NCBI GenBank assembly: GCA_964440985.1
Contig: CAYTWE010000010.1
Span: forward strand, 1 to 57,880
Reading direction: 5' to 3'
DNA length: 57,880 nucleotides
DNA from: UBA1731 sp964440985
GTDB lineage: Bacteria > Verrucomicrobiota > Kiritimatiellia > RFP12 > UBA1067
Positions within the stretch are counted from its first letter, which is position 1, and every line of letters starts with the position of its first letter. Positions 16,101 through 22,090 of this stretch are shown here, one piece after another. Under the pieces are notes generated by a model. It searched no databases and had not been told where the DNA came from. It saw only the letters and a program-made list of their open reading frames with translations. The position numbers and the translations under genes were made by a program.

Positions 16101-17200
16101 AACGCCTCGCGCACGTTCGTCATGCGGTTGTCGAGCGTCATCATGCAGTTTGTCGGGCCGAGCCTGTCGATGTCCACGGCGTAGAAGTTCGATCCGAACG
16201 ACACCAGCGGAAGTCCGGTCGGGGAGCGCTGAGGCGCGATGAACCCCGGCAGGCACCACGGCACCCAATGCTCGCCCGTGTGGGTGGACAGATCCTCCGA
16301 TGCGCCGCCTACGCCATGCACAGCATCCGTCCACTTCGTCACCCACGTATATCCGGAGAAGCCGTGCTTCGTTTCGGTCGTGGTCGTGAGCGTAGAGGCA
16401 TTGGATGCATCGAGATGAAGCGCGGAGCGGGCAATCAGAGACTTGATGTCATCGGAATCATGTCCGCGCAGGGTGAGCGTCCCCTCGTCGACGTACACGT
16501 TCTGCCGTGTGCCGCCGCCGACGATCTCAAGTTCGCCGCCGCCCTGCTTGTGGAGAGCGCCCACGCCCTGAAGGTCACCGATTACGGCCTTGCCGGATTC
16601 AGGAACGCGCACGATCGGGCGGCATCTGATTTGGAGCGAATGCAGCACCGGAGTGAACGACGAACTCGCCCCCACGAGATCGAACCCCGCCATGCAGTTG
16701 TTGACCGTCCAGTAACCGAGAAAATCATTTGGATCCGCCACCTTGAACCAACGCATAGGCTGGCACTGGGCGGCACCAGCTGGTTCAGCATGGCGTATCA
16801 GGTATGTGGTGTCGCCGGACACCTTTCCGACAATCGGATCAACCGCGCCGTCGCCAAGGTGCGCATTGCCGTCTGCACCGACGAGTTCGCCAGTCGAGAC
16901 GCGCATGGCAAACGGCATGGAATACTTGCCGTCTCTGTCAAGAATTGTCCAGGCCACTGGAGGGAATGCGATGTCCTGTCCGTTCGTCGGCGCAACCGTC
17001 ATTGCCGTCGGCGGATCGCCGACCGTCCATATCGCAGGATTGCCCCATGACGATTGGACCCACCCGGTGGTCGCTTTTATGTTCTGCGAAACGTTGGTGA
17101 AGGTTGCGGTCTCTGCATTTGCGGAAAGACCGATCACCGCAACCACGGCAGCCATTGCCACTCTGCGGCAGAAACACTTTGAAACCCGATGCGACATCAT
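13145..17200 (-). CDS. Giant secreted surface protein with three LamG-like modules and autotransporter-type beta repeats
   Basis: A 1351-residue protein with signal peptide (VAMAAVVAVIGLSANA, cleavage after about residue 29). Three concanavalin-like (LamG) modules start near residues 257 (ALHLDASNAST), 598 (QLWLDASDM) and 919 (ALFHFDANDSD), and each closes with an EYLHSKW / TYLMAKYG / GSLMHKWKG helix near 500, 833 and 1202. Between them are short repeats of the autotransporter-associated beta-strand type, such as GGTLVKKGDGTLEIG and GEFVKEGDGTMTLGK. No outer-membrane barrel domain is visible at the C terminus, so attachment is unclear. Such proteins usually bind glycans or host surfaces. It is monocistronic, with a promoter whose spacer contains an A10 tract. 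Starts at 17200 or one codon later are equally possible after GAGGAAA. Confidence 0.85.
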   Translation of the reverse strand: MMSHRVSKCFCRRVAMAAVVAVIGLSANAETATFTNVSQNIKATTGWVQSSWGNPAIWTVGDPPTAMTVAPTNGQDIAFPPVAWTILDRDGKYSMPFAMRVSTGELVGADGNAHLGDGAVDPIVGKVSGDTTYLIRHAEPAGAAQCQPMRWFKVADPNDFLGYWTVNNCMAGFDLVGASSSFTPVLHSLQIRCRPIVRVPESGKAVIGDLQGVGALHKQGGGELEIVGGGTRQNVYVDEGTLTLRGHDSDDIKSLIARSALHLDASNASTLTTTTETKHGFSGYTWVTKWTDAVHGVGGASEDLSTHTGEHWVPWCLPGFIAPQRSPTGLPLVSFGSNFYAVDIDRLGPTNCMMTLDNRMTNVREAFYVAQFPQSTVADSSTVLGDASAYHFAADGAMFRDYAIGVQSDNDSERIYRIRNNGGEVRIDNVRWPIGDLRYDNPEYRAFTNLMVVSVAASTNSTFGAIGCDRHYKYRSGGFRLGELLVFTEPLTRAERGRINEYLHSKWIGGDVSADVGVLVARTNEFSVGVSGEGKTARVNTLSMSDKGGTLVKKGDGTLEIGRFEVPSGSSIDAVRIDGGTVMFNDSEGQTDASAPAANPQLWLDASDMTTVETYQNSEFYPGTNFVAGWKDVRPDVNLVAAPLANCYPEMSESSVRYPTYTVFKGHRVIDFGSRPGVDTSHMVMPWGRFASSAQHGSYAGFMVVRRLITGGYSSGFFSNSGMTFYRSGNTILSASYRSRDSQPMRWSLNGKVCDPWDSDKTGRVCTTLNQSSDFFVVSFSSPAWSTLVGLIAQDRDPTIPTYSGGGMQIAEVLLYDRPLNDRERHCTETYLMAKYGIGSGSTDVSEVAVDAVDVADGMAARIGVGGDTVLKVASVTGGNGEFVKEGDGTMTLGKASDVTSFTVKGGTLCWREAEALKSEALFHFDANDSDDAFSTYQATGPDAETTETYVSHWRDVRRNGTYAYGTPLWSNFRGNYAMHTWTNPVLREVETAPGVQNRVVDFGQGRHFYATNGRSGKLCKPDGTQYSREDPYIKWYDEASMVFSKPFTTVREAVCVMANHGDGVMVLADDAQPGPQGLNYSGQIFGVVGSPIDFIRNGDNNATLFSKTHVNGNIRTLMVSDNHDDTIITLDGESVHWDTRLAGTDFHVISAATSNEAPATISAFAMDRDCSAGGVLIGEQIAFDRRLTEKERAYLVGSLMHKWKGASAVCWTNSIDSISVAPGATFDVGDDALEVGALAGGGTVSCGMLSLNAGASLAFEIRSSVDYDSMTVSGTLKFPADAKLTVTTPNAKLIDEGEYVLLTANGGMECAGSMPTLVHNFAPRRSLAIAAKGNSLVARVSKIGFLINVR

Positions 17201-17234
17201 AAGCCTATTTCCTCTTTGCGCTTGAATGATGTGC

Positions 17235-17262
17235 AGTATATGGTTTTTTTTTTCTATGTCAA
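17235..17262 (-). promoter_or_regulatory. Promoter of the LamG giant with an A10 tract in the spacer
   Basis: On the minus strand a perfect TTGACA (17257-17262) and TATACT (17235-17240) are separated by 16 nt that include ten consecutive A (17244-17253). One extra A would give the optimal 17-nt spacer. This is the second secreted-protein promoter in the window with a homopolymer between the hexamers. The leader is about 28 nt and carries GAGGAAA before the start codon. Confidence 0.7.
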
Positions 17263-17308
17263 CACTTGATTAATTGGAGATTCCCCAATTTTTCTTGACG
17301 GACGAGGC

Positions 17309-17369
17309 GTCGCGCCGGATTGTATCATCTATCAGGGCGCGACGTCCCTGTCGCGCCGGGTCGTATCAT
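17309..17369. repeat. 20-bp imperfect direct repeat with an embedded hairpin
   Basis: GTCGCGCCGGATTGTATCAT (17309-17328) recurs at 17350-17369 with two differences (18/20 identical), 41 bp apart. GGCGCGAC at 17336-17343 is the exact reverse complement of the GTCGCGCC that opens each copy, so an 8-bp hairpin with a 6-nt loop (17336-17357) can form, or an alternative one with the first copy. It lies in the 277-bp gap between luxS and the LamG gene. No T run follows it, so it is not a standard terminator; a REP-like element is possible. Confidence 0.6.
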
Positions 17370-17477
17370 GCAGTGGAAAGTTGCAATATCTCGTGGCGCA
17401 GTTTCAGACAAGGGGAAACAATGCCGATTCACGAAGAAGAAAGGACACCGCCACCATCACCGTGGAGATGGCCCCCG

Positions 17478-17987
17478 CTATGCGTCGAAGAATGTCCGTC
17501 CGCCGGATTTTATGCGCTTTGCCGGAGGGTAGCGGAACTTCCACTCTCTGTCGAGGAACATCCGCGCCTCAAGCTTTGCCATCGGCAAATCATGCAGCAG
17601 ATAGTTTCCGCAGTTGACGGGCGTCGCCCCCGGAACTTCGCCGCGATAGTTCGCAAGATGCCGGAATGCGCTGCGCATGAGCTTTTCAATCTCCTGCGGT
17701 TCAATCGCATGGGCTGTGTTCGTGATGAAATAGAACCCGGTGAGGCATCCCATCGGTCCCCAATACACGACATGATCCTTGAAGGACGAGTTTCGCAGAT
17801 ACGTAGCGACGATATGCTCAATCGTGTGCATTGCGTTAGGATGTACGGCAGGTTCCGCGTTCGGACGCTTCATGCGTATGTCGAATGTGGTCACGTACGC
17901 TCCGTTGACGACATCGCGACGGCTCACGAAGATGCCGTAGCCGATGCGGGTGTGATCCACCTGAAACGATGCTATGAGTTTGTTCAT
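17478..17987 (-). CDS. luxS: S-ribosylhomocysteine lyase
   Basis: A 169-residue metalloenzyme that cleaves S-ribosylhomocysteine to homocysteine and DPD, the precursor of autoinducer-2. Metal ligands His54 and His58 are in AMHTIEHIVATYL, catalytic Cys81 is in GPMGCLTGFYF, and the third ligand Cys is in ATPVNCGNYLLHDL. Length is normal. Its ATG overlaps the stop of the HemC-CobA-HemD fusion by 4 nt, so it is translated from that message. The nucleosidase gene (mtn/pfs) that makes its substrate is not in the window. It supports methyl-cycle recycling together with metY; signalling is not shown by sequence alone. Confidence 0.96.
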   Translation of the reverse strand: MNKLIASFQVDHTRIGYGIFVSRRDVVNGAYVTTFDIRMKRPNAEPAVHPNAMHTIEHIVATYLRNSSFKDHVVYWGPMGCLTGFYFITNTAHAIEPQEIEKLMRSAFRHLANYRGEVPGATPVNCGNYLLHDLPMAKLEARMFLDREWKFRYPPAKRIKSGGRTFFDA

Positions 17988-20047
17988 CTGTATTCTCTTG
18001 TTGTGGCGCCAGCTGCGGACTCGAACGCCGCCAGCGGAAAAAGCGTCGCCCGACATCTCATGCGGGCGGGAAGCGCACTGCGCGTAGGTTCGCCTATCAC
18101 GTATATGTCCTTGCGCGAAAGGGACTTCGCGCCGTACCGCGAGACAAACGCCTCCACCGCGCTGGAGCTTGCAAAGAACACGGCATCGCAGGACGGAATG
18201 ACGCCCTCATCGTGCGCGACGGACACATTGTCGTAAAGCACCACATCATCCACCTTCCCGCCCATGCGCCTGATGGCGTTGGCGACGTAGCCACCTGCTT
18301 TTGCGCTGCGCAGACGCAGGATGCGCCTGCCTTTCACGGCTTCGGCATTGCGTTTCAGCTTCGCGACGAGACCTTTCGCGGAGAAATCACCGTCGGGCAT
18401 CACATCGCTCGCTATGCCGTTCCGGCGAAGTTCAGTGTCTGTACCGGATCCGCAGGTCCAGAAGCGCGGCAGACGCCGCCGGTCGCAACTGCATTCCGCG
18501 AAGAAGATCCGGGCAGCGCTTGGGCTTGTAAGCACAATCGCATCATATCGACCGACGACATCCGAAATGACATCACGGCAACTTTCGCGAAACTTAAGCT
18601 CAATCATCGGCCATCTGACCACGCGGAATCCCCTATCCTCAAACAGACATTCGGCTCGTGGCATTACGGCATCTGAACACGTCAGAAGGATGCGCCTTGA
18701 CGCAACCGGTGCGCCTGCATAGCCGACGACAAGCAGTCCTGGCGCATCGTCCGACAGCAGCTCCGGACTTCCGCACACCCCGGTCTGTATCCGTTCGTTG
18801 GGTCCGCAGGCATCCCACACCATTGCGTATGGCTCGTTCACCGGAAACCGCCTCAACGTCTCATAGGCGACCCGCGTCGCCATGAAAAACACCTTCGGCG
18901 TCTTTTTGCCGGCCGATCTCGGAGTGGAAACCTCAAACCCGCCGGCCTCGCCGCGCTTTGTGAGAAGGATTCCGTTCGGAGACGTGGCTGCGACAAGCGC
19001 ACTTACGCCAGGACGCACAACATACGGAATGCCAAGCGCATCAAGCGCCGCCGTCTCTTCGGCGAGCCGTCCGAACAATCCGGCGTCGCCGCCCTTGAGG
19101 CGCACGACACGCCGCCCCCTTCTTGCTTCATCGCAGATGAGCCGGGTAATCTCGTCCTGGGACATGGAGTGCGCTCCGCAGCGTTTGCCCACATCCAGCC
19201 ATTTGACACCGTCGCGCCGCTGTCCACCGAACCCTGAAAGAGCGTCCGCAAGCACTACGTCAGCCTCCTCCAGATCACGTGCGCCGCGCACCGTTATCGT
19301 CCCGGCGTCGCCGACGCCTGCGCTCGTGAAGCGAACGGCCTTGACAAAGTTCCGCCGCACGGCGGCAAATCGTGCATCCCCCTTCCTGAACACAATCGAG
19401 AGACATCCCTGCCCCTCCGGCGGCGGAAGAGCCTTCACATCAATAGTTTTCACCGCAAACGAAGCGCAGCCATCGACATCAAGCCTGTCGCCGCCGTCCC
19501 AATCGGGGTAGAGGCGTTTGAGGCCGGCGACGGCCATCAGCACTGCGTCGAACCTGCCGCCGGCGAGCTGACTGAGCCGGGAATCGATTGCGCCCCTGAT
19601 CGGCAGCAGTTCAGCCATTGGATAGCGCAGCCCCGCAAACTCACGGCGCCTTTCGCTCGACACGCCAATTCTTGCGCCAGCCCCTTTTCGCCTTGCTGCA
19701 CCGAGATCGGCAAGCGGACCGTCAAGCCTCGCAACCCAGCAGTCACGCGGATCTTCACGGTTCGGGAGCCAGAACCAGTCCAGATCGTCGGCAATGACGT
19801 CGGGAAGATCCTTTGCGGAATGCACGGCAAAATCCACCGCACCCGACCGGACAGCCTCGTCAAGGTCGCGGGTAAAGAAATCCGGCGAACTCCTCTCAAT
19901 CGGGGTTGAAAGATCTCTGTCGCCGGGCGTCTTGAACGTTCGCAGTTCAGCCCGAAATCCGTCAACTGCGGCTTCCAGAAAGGCAATGCAGCCCTGCGCC
20001 TGCGCAACGGAAAGCCGGCTGCCTCGCGCACCGCAAATGAACCTCAT
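17984..20047 (-). CDS. Trifunctional tetrapyrrole protein: truncated HemC, uroporphyrinogen-III C-methyltransferase (CobA/SUMT) and HemD
   Basis: A 687-residue fusion. Residues 1-233 are porphobilinogen deaminase: GARGSRLSVAQAQ, AVHSAKDLP, REDPRD, GVSSERRREF, IRGAIDSRL and EGQGCLSIVFRKG. Residues 236-460 are SUMT: SAGVGDAGTITVRG, RRVVRLKGGDAGLFGR and PGVSALVAA. Residues 465-687 are uroporphyrinogen-III synthase, with ILLTCSD and FFASSSAVEAF. The deaminase part stops before domain 3, which carries the dipyrromethane cofactor cysteine, so its activity is doubtful unless another Cys serves. The start at MRFICGARGS is preferred by homology; an in-frame ATG at 20086 overlaps the upstream gene by 17 nt. 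It joins early tetrapyrrole synthesis to precorrin-2 (siroheme/cobalamin) formation. hemB lies 35 kb away. Confidence 0.85.
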   Translation of the reverse strand: MRFICGARGSRLSVAQAQGCIAFLEAAVDGFRAELRTFKTPGDRDLSTPIERSSPDFFTRDLDEAVRSGAVDFAVHSAKDLPDVIADDLDWFWLPNREDPRDCWVARLDGPLADLGAARRKGAGARIGVSSERRREFAGLRYPMAELLPIRGAIDSRLSQLAGGRFDAVLMAVAGLKRLYPDWDGGDRLDVDGCASFAVKTIDVKALPPPEGQGCLSIVFRKGDARFAAVRRNFVKAVRFTSAGVGDAGTITVRGARDLEEADVVLADALSGFGGQRRDGVKWLDVGKRCGAHSMSQDEITRLICDEARRGRRVVRLKGGDAGLFGRLAEETAALDALGIPYVVRPGVSALVAATSPNGILLTKRGEAGGFEVSTPRSAGKKTPKVFFMATRVAYETLRRFPVNEPYAMVWDACGPNERIQTGVCGSPELLSDDAPGLLVVGYAGAPVASRRILLTCSDAVMPRAECLFEDRGFRVVRWPMIELKFRESCRDVISDVVGRYDAIVLTSPSAARIFFAECSCDRRRLPRFWTCGSGTDTELRRNGIASDVMPDGDFSAKGLVAKLKRNAEAVKGRRILRLRSAKAGGYVANAIRRMGGKVDDVVLYDNVSVAHDEGVIPSCDAVFFASSSAVEAFVSRYGAKSLSRKDIYVIGEPTRSALPARMRCRATLFPLAAFESAAGATTREYR

Positions 20048-20069
20048 GGATTTCGTTCGCCTGTCCACG

Positions 20070-20960
20070 TCATTCCACCGGCTCAAGCACGATATTCCGG
20101 TATTCTATTCCGAATCCCTCGCTCTGAAGCTGGATGCGTCCCGAAGACGGCTTCAGTTCGCGGAACTCAGCGACCTTTTTGCCGTTGAAGAAAAACTCGG
20201 CGCTGTCGCCTCGGCACACTACCTCCGCCCGGTTCCATTCGCCAATCGGGTTTTCGTTCGGTGAAAGCGGCTGCGACATGAGATTCTTCCATTCGGGATC
20301 AACATCGCAGCGACGCACCCTTCCGCAGTCCTTCAGCACAATTTCGGGTCCGTTGGGATCCCAATGCTGAGCCGGCGCACCCATTGTTCCCCGGTCGACG
20401 TTCCCTTTGCAGGAATAGTGCGGTGCATCTGCGCGGTTCGCCGCATTGCCAACAACAATCAGATCGCCGGCAGCTCCCTGTATGATGTTATACTCGAAGG
20501 AGTACATCCAGATTCCGTCACCGTACGCCCCGTCTGGACCGTTTGAATGGAACAGGATTCCGCCGTCGCGGGCAGCACTCTTGTTCAGCTGCCTGTCATT
20601 GTCGACATAGCGGAATTCAAGCGTAAGCCTGTAGTCACTGTACGCATCACGCGTGGTGACGCATCCCATGTCCGTCCCGCTGACCATGAGAGTGCGTCCT
20701 TCTGCGGTGAACACGCCGTTTGTGTCACAGTTGCGCTTTCGTGCGGATTTCAGCCATGTGTACCAGTACTTCCCGATGTCGCCGTTTTCAAGGAGGCATA
20801 TCCGCCTCGTCACCCTCTTCGGGGCAGGGTTGGCGTCTTCAACGGCGGCGGGCTCATCAAGGGCGTCGGACGGCGGCATGGCATGGCATCCCGCCAGAGC
20901 GACGATGGCGGAAAACGTCAAAGTCCCGCAGCATACACACATGGCAGTCTTCATATTCAT
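20070..20960 (-). CDS. DUF1080 (3-keto-disaccharide hydrolase-like) lipoprotein
   Basis: A 296-residue exported protein. The start is MNMKTAMCVCC, 7 nt after an extended -10. A hydrophobic segment ends in VALAGCHAM, a lipobox, and the Cys would be lipidated. The mature domain, about residues 65-296, is the LamG-like DUF1080 fold: YSDYRLTLEFRYV, DGGILFHSNGPDG, SFEYNIIQGAAGDL, EWNRAEVVCRGDSAEFFFNGKKV and SSGRIQLQSEGFGIEYRNI. Members of this family, common in Planctomycetes, Verrucomicrobia and Lentisphaerae, act on or bind sugars outside the cell. It is followed closely by the HemC-CobA-HemD gene on the same strand, an odd partnership. Confidence 0.88.
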   Translation of the reverse strand: MNMKTAMCVCCGTLTFSAIVALAGCHAMPPSDALDEPAAVEDANPAPKRVTRRICLLENGDIGKYWYTWLKSARKRNCDTNGVFTAEGRTLMVSGTDMGCVTTRDAYSDYRLTLEFRYVDNDRQLNKSAARDGGILFHSNGPDGAYGDGIWMYSFEYNIIQGAAGDLIVVGNAANRADAPHYSCKGNVDRGTMGAPAQHWDPNGPEIVLKDCGRVRRCDVDPEWKNLMSQPLSPNENPIGEWNRAEVVCRGDSAEFFFNGKKVAEFRELKPSSGRIQLQSEGFGIEYRNIVLEPVE

Positions 20961-20967
20961 GCGGCTG

Positions 20968-20976
20968 ATTATAGCA
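20968..20976 (-). promoter_or_regulatory. Extended -10 promoter (TGCTATAAT), likely leaderless
   Basis: On the minus strand TATAAT (20968-20973) preceded by TGC (20974-20976). The ATG of the DUF1080 gene follows after 7 nt, leaving no room for a ribosome binding site. Confidence 0.6.
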
Positions 20977-21030
20977 TATGCAACCGATTGCCGCCGAACG
21001 CGACTTGGGCGGCGAAAAACAAAGCGCACA

Positions 21031-21522
21031 TCATATCGGCTCTTTCATGCTCAACGCTGAATTCCCGTGCACATGCGCAATTGCGAGGCCAAGCGCATCG
21101 GCCGCATCGTTCTGCGGAAGCTCCGGCAAGGCGAGCAGCATCTTAACCATGCGCTGTATCTGCAGCTTTTCGGCAAGACCGTTTCCGCACACCGCCATCT
21201 TCATGCGCCTCGGCTCGTACTCGTACACCGGAACGCCCGCATCCACCGCCGCAGTGATGACGGCCCCGCGAGCCTCACCGAGAACAAGCATCGTGCCTGC
21301 GTTCTTGCCGTAGATCACCGACTCGATAGATACGACATCCGGACTGTGCTTCGCAATCAGATCTGCAACGGACGAATGTATGTTGCGCAGGCAGGCGGAG
21401 AGAGGAAGCTTTGGGGCGTTCTTGATCGCCCCCATGTCCATCGCCCGCATGGATGAACCCTCCGTGCGCAGCACGCCGAACCCCGTGCTTCGCAGAGACG
21501 TGTCTATTCCAAGCACGACCAC
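21031..21522 (-). CDS. ruvC: Crossover junction endodeoxyribonuclease RuvC
   Basis: A 163-residue RNase H-fold resolvase that cuts Holliday junctions with RuvAB. The N terminus VVLGIDTSLRSTGFGVL carries the first catalytic Asp (Asp7). VVSIESVIYGKNAGTMLVLGEARG carries the second acid and the DNA-contact region, and NDAADALGLAIAH the C-terminal acids. Length is typical. The start follows the rsmD stop by one base, so the two are coupled. ruvA and ruvB are not in the window. Confidence 0.95.
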   Translation of the reverse strand: MVVLGIDTSLRSTGFGVLRTEGSSMRAMDMGAIKNAPKLPLSACLRNIHSSVADLIAKHSPDVVSIESVIYGKNAGTMLVLGEARGAVITAAVDAGVPVYEYEPRRMKMAVCGNGLAEKLQIQRMVKMLLALPELPQNDAADALGLAIAHVHGNSALSMKEPI

Positions 21523-21523
21523 C

Positions 21524-22090
21524 CTACTGCGCCTCCGTGACGCCGTCCCGGCGTTTCCACACGATCAGGCGCGACTTGCCGTATTCGCGGTCACGGCAAA
21601 GATCCCATCCGTCCACGTCAGGCACGTCAGAGCGCAATGTCGTCTCGGCGATGAAAAGCCCGCCCTGCCGCACGACATCCCTTTTCGACAGATTGCGCAA
21701 GAGTTCGTCAAAGCCATTTGTCTCGCCCATAACGTACGGCGGATCGGCGAAGGCAATGTCGAACGGTGCACCGGAAAAGCCAGAGACGTATCCGTACGCA
21801 TCGCCGCGCACGATTTGCGGATTCAGGCCAAGCATCGCGGAATTCGCCTCAATGAATGCGATATGCCTGCGGTTCGCCTCGACGAACGTCACCGACGACG
21901 CACCGCGAGACATCGCCTCAAGCCCCACAGCGCCGGAACCGGCAAACAGATCAAGGAACTTCGCATCGGCGATATCGTGCATGAGAATGTTGAACAGCGC
22001 CTCACGCACCCGATCCTGAGTGGGGCGCACATCAAGTCCATCCGGCACCTTGAGCGTGCGTCCGCGATATCTGCCGCCCGCTATCCTCAC
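21524..22090 (-). CDS. rsmD: 16S rRNA (guanine966-N2)-methyltransferase
   Basis: A 188-residue Rossmann-fold methyltransferase. It starts with MRIAGGRYRGRTLKVPDG and VRPTQDRVREALFNIL, the RsmD family signature. The SAM-binding loop is FLDLFAGSGAVGLEAMSRGA, and the catalytic FADPPYVMG motif is the DPPY of N2-guanine/N6-adenine methyltransferases. It modifies G966 in the small subunit. The start overlaps the gatB stop by 4 nt. Confidence 0.95.
   Translation of the reverse strand: MRIAGGRYRGRTLKVPDGLDVRPTQDRVREALFNILMHDIADAKFLDLFAGSGAVGLEAMSRGASSVTFVEANRRHIAFIEANSAMLGLNPQIVRGDAYGYVSGFSGAPFDIAFADPPYVMGETNGFDELLRNLSKRDVVRQGGLFIAETTLRSDVPDVDGWDLCRDREYGKSRLIVWKRRDGVTEAQ

Noticed and set aside
13145..17200. 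LamG giant considered as a classical type V autotransporter
   Set aside because: The beta-strand repeats fit, but no C-terminal 12-stranded barrel or terminal aromatic residue is visible; the protein ends GFLINVR.
17309..17369. Direct repeats considered as the start of a CRISPR array
   Set aside because: Only two imperfect 20-bp units, no further units and no cas genes in the window.
17274..18236. 320-codon plus-strand frame covering luxS and the end of the tetrapyrrole fusion
   Set aside because: Both minus-strand genes have clear catalytic motifs, and the plus frame shows no protein family signal.
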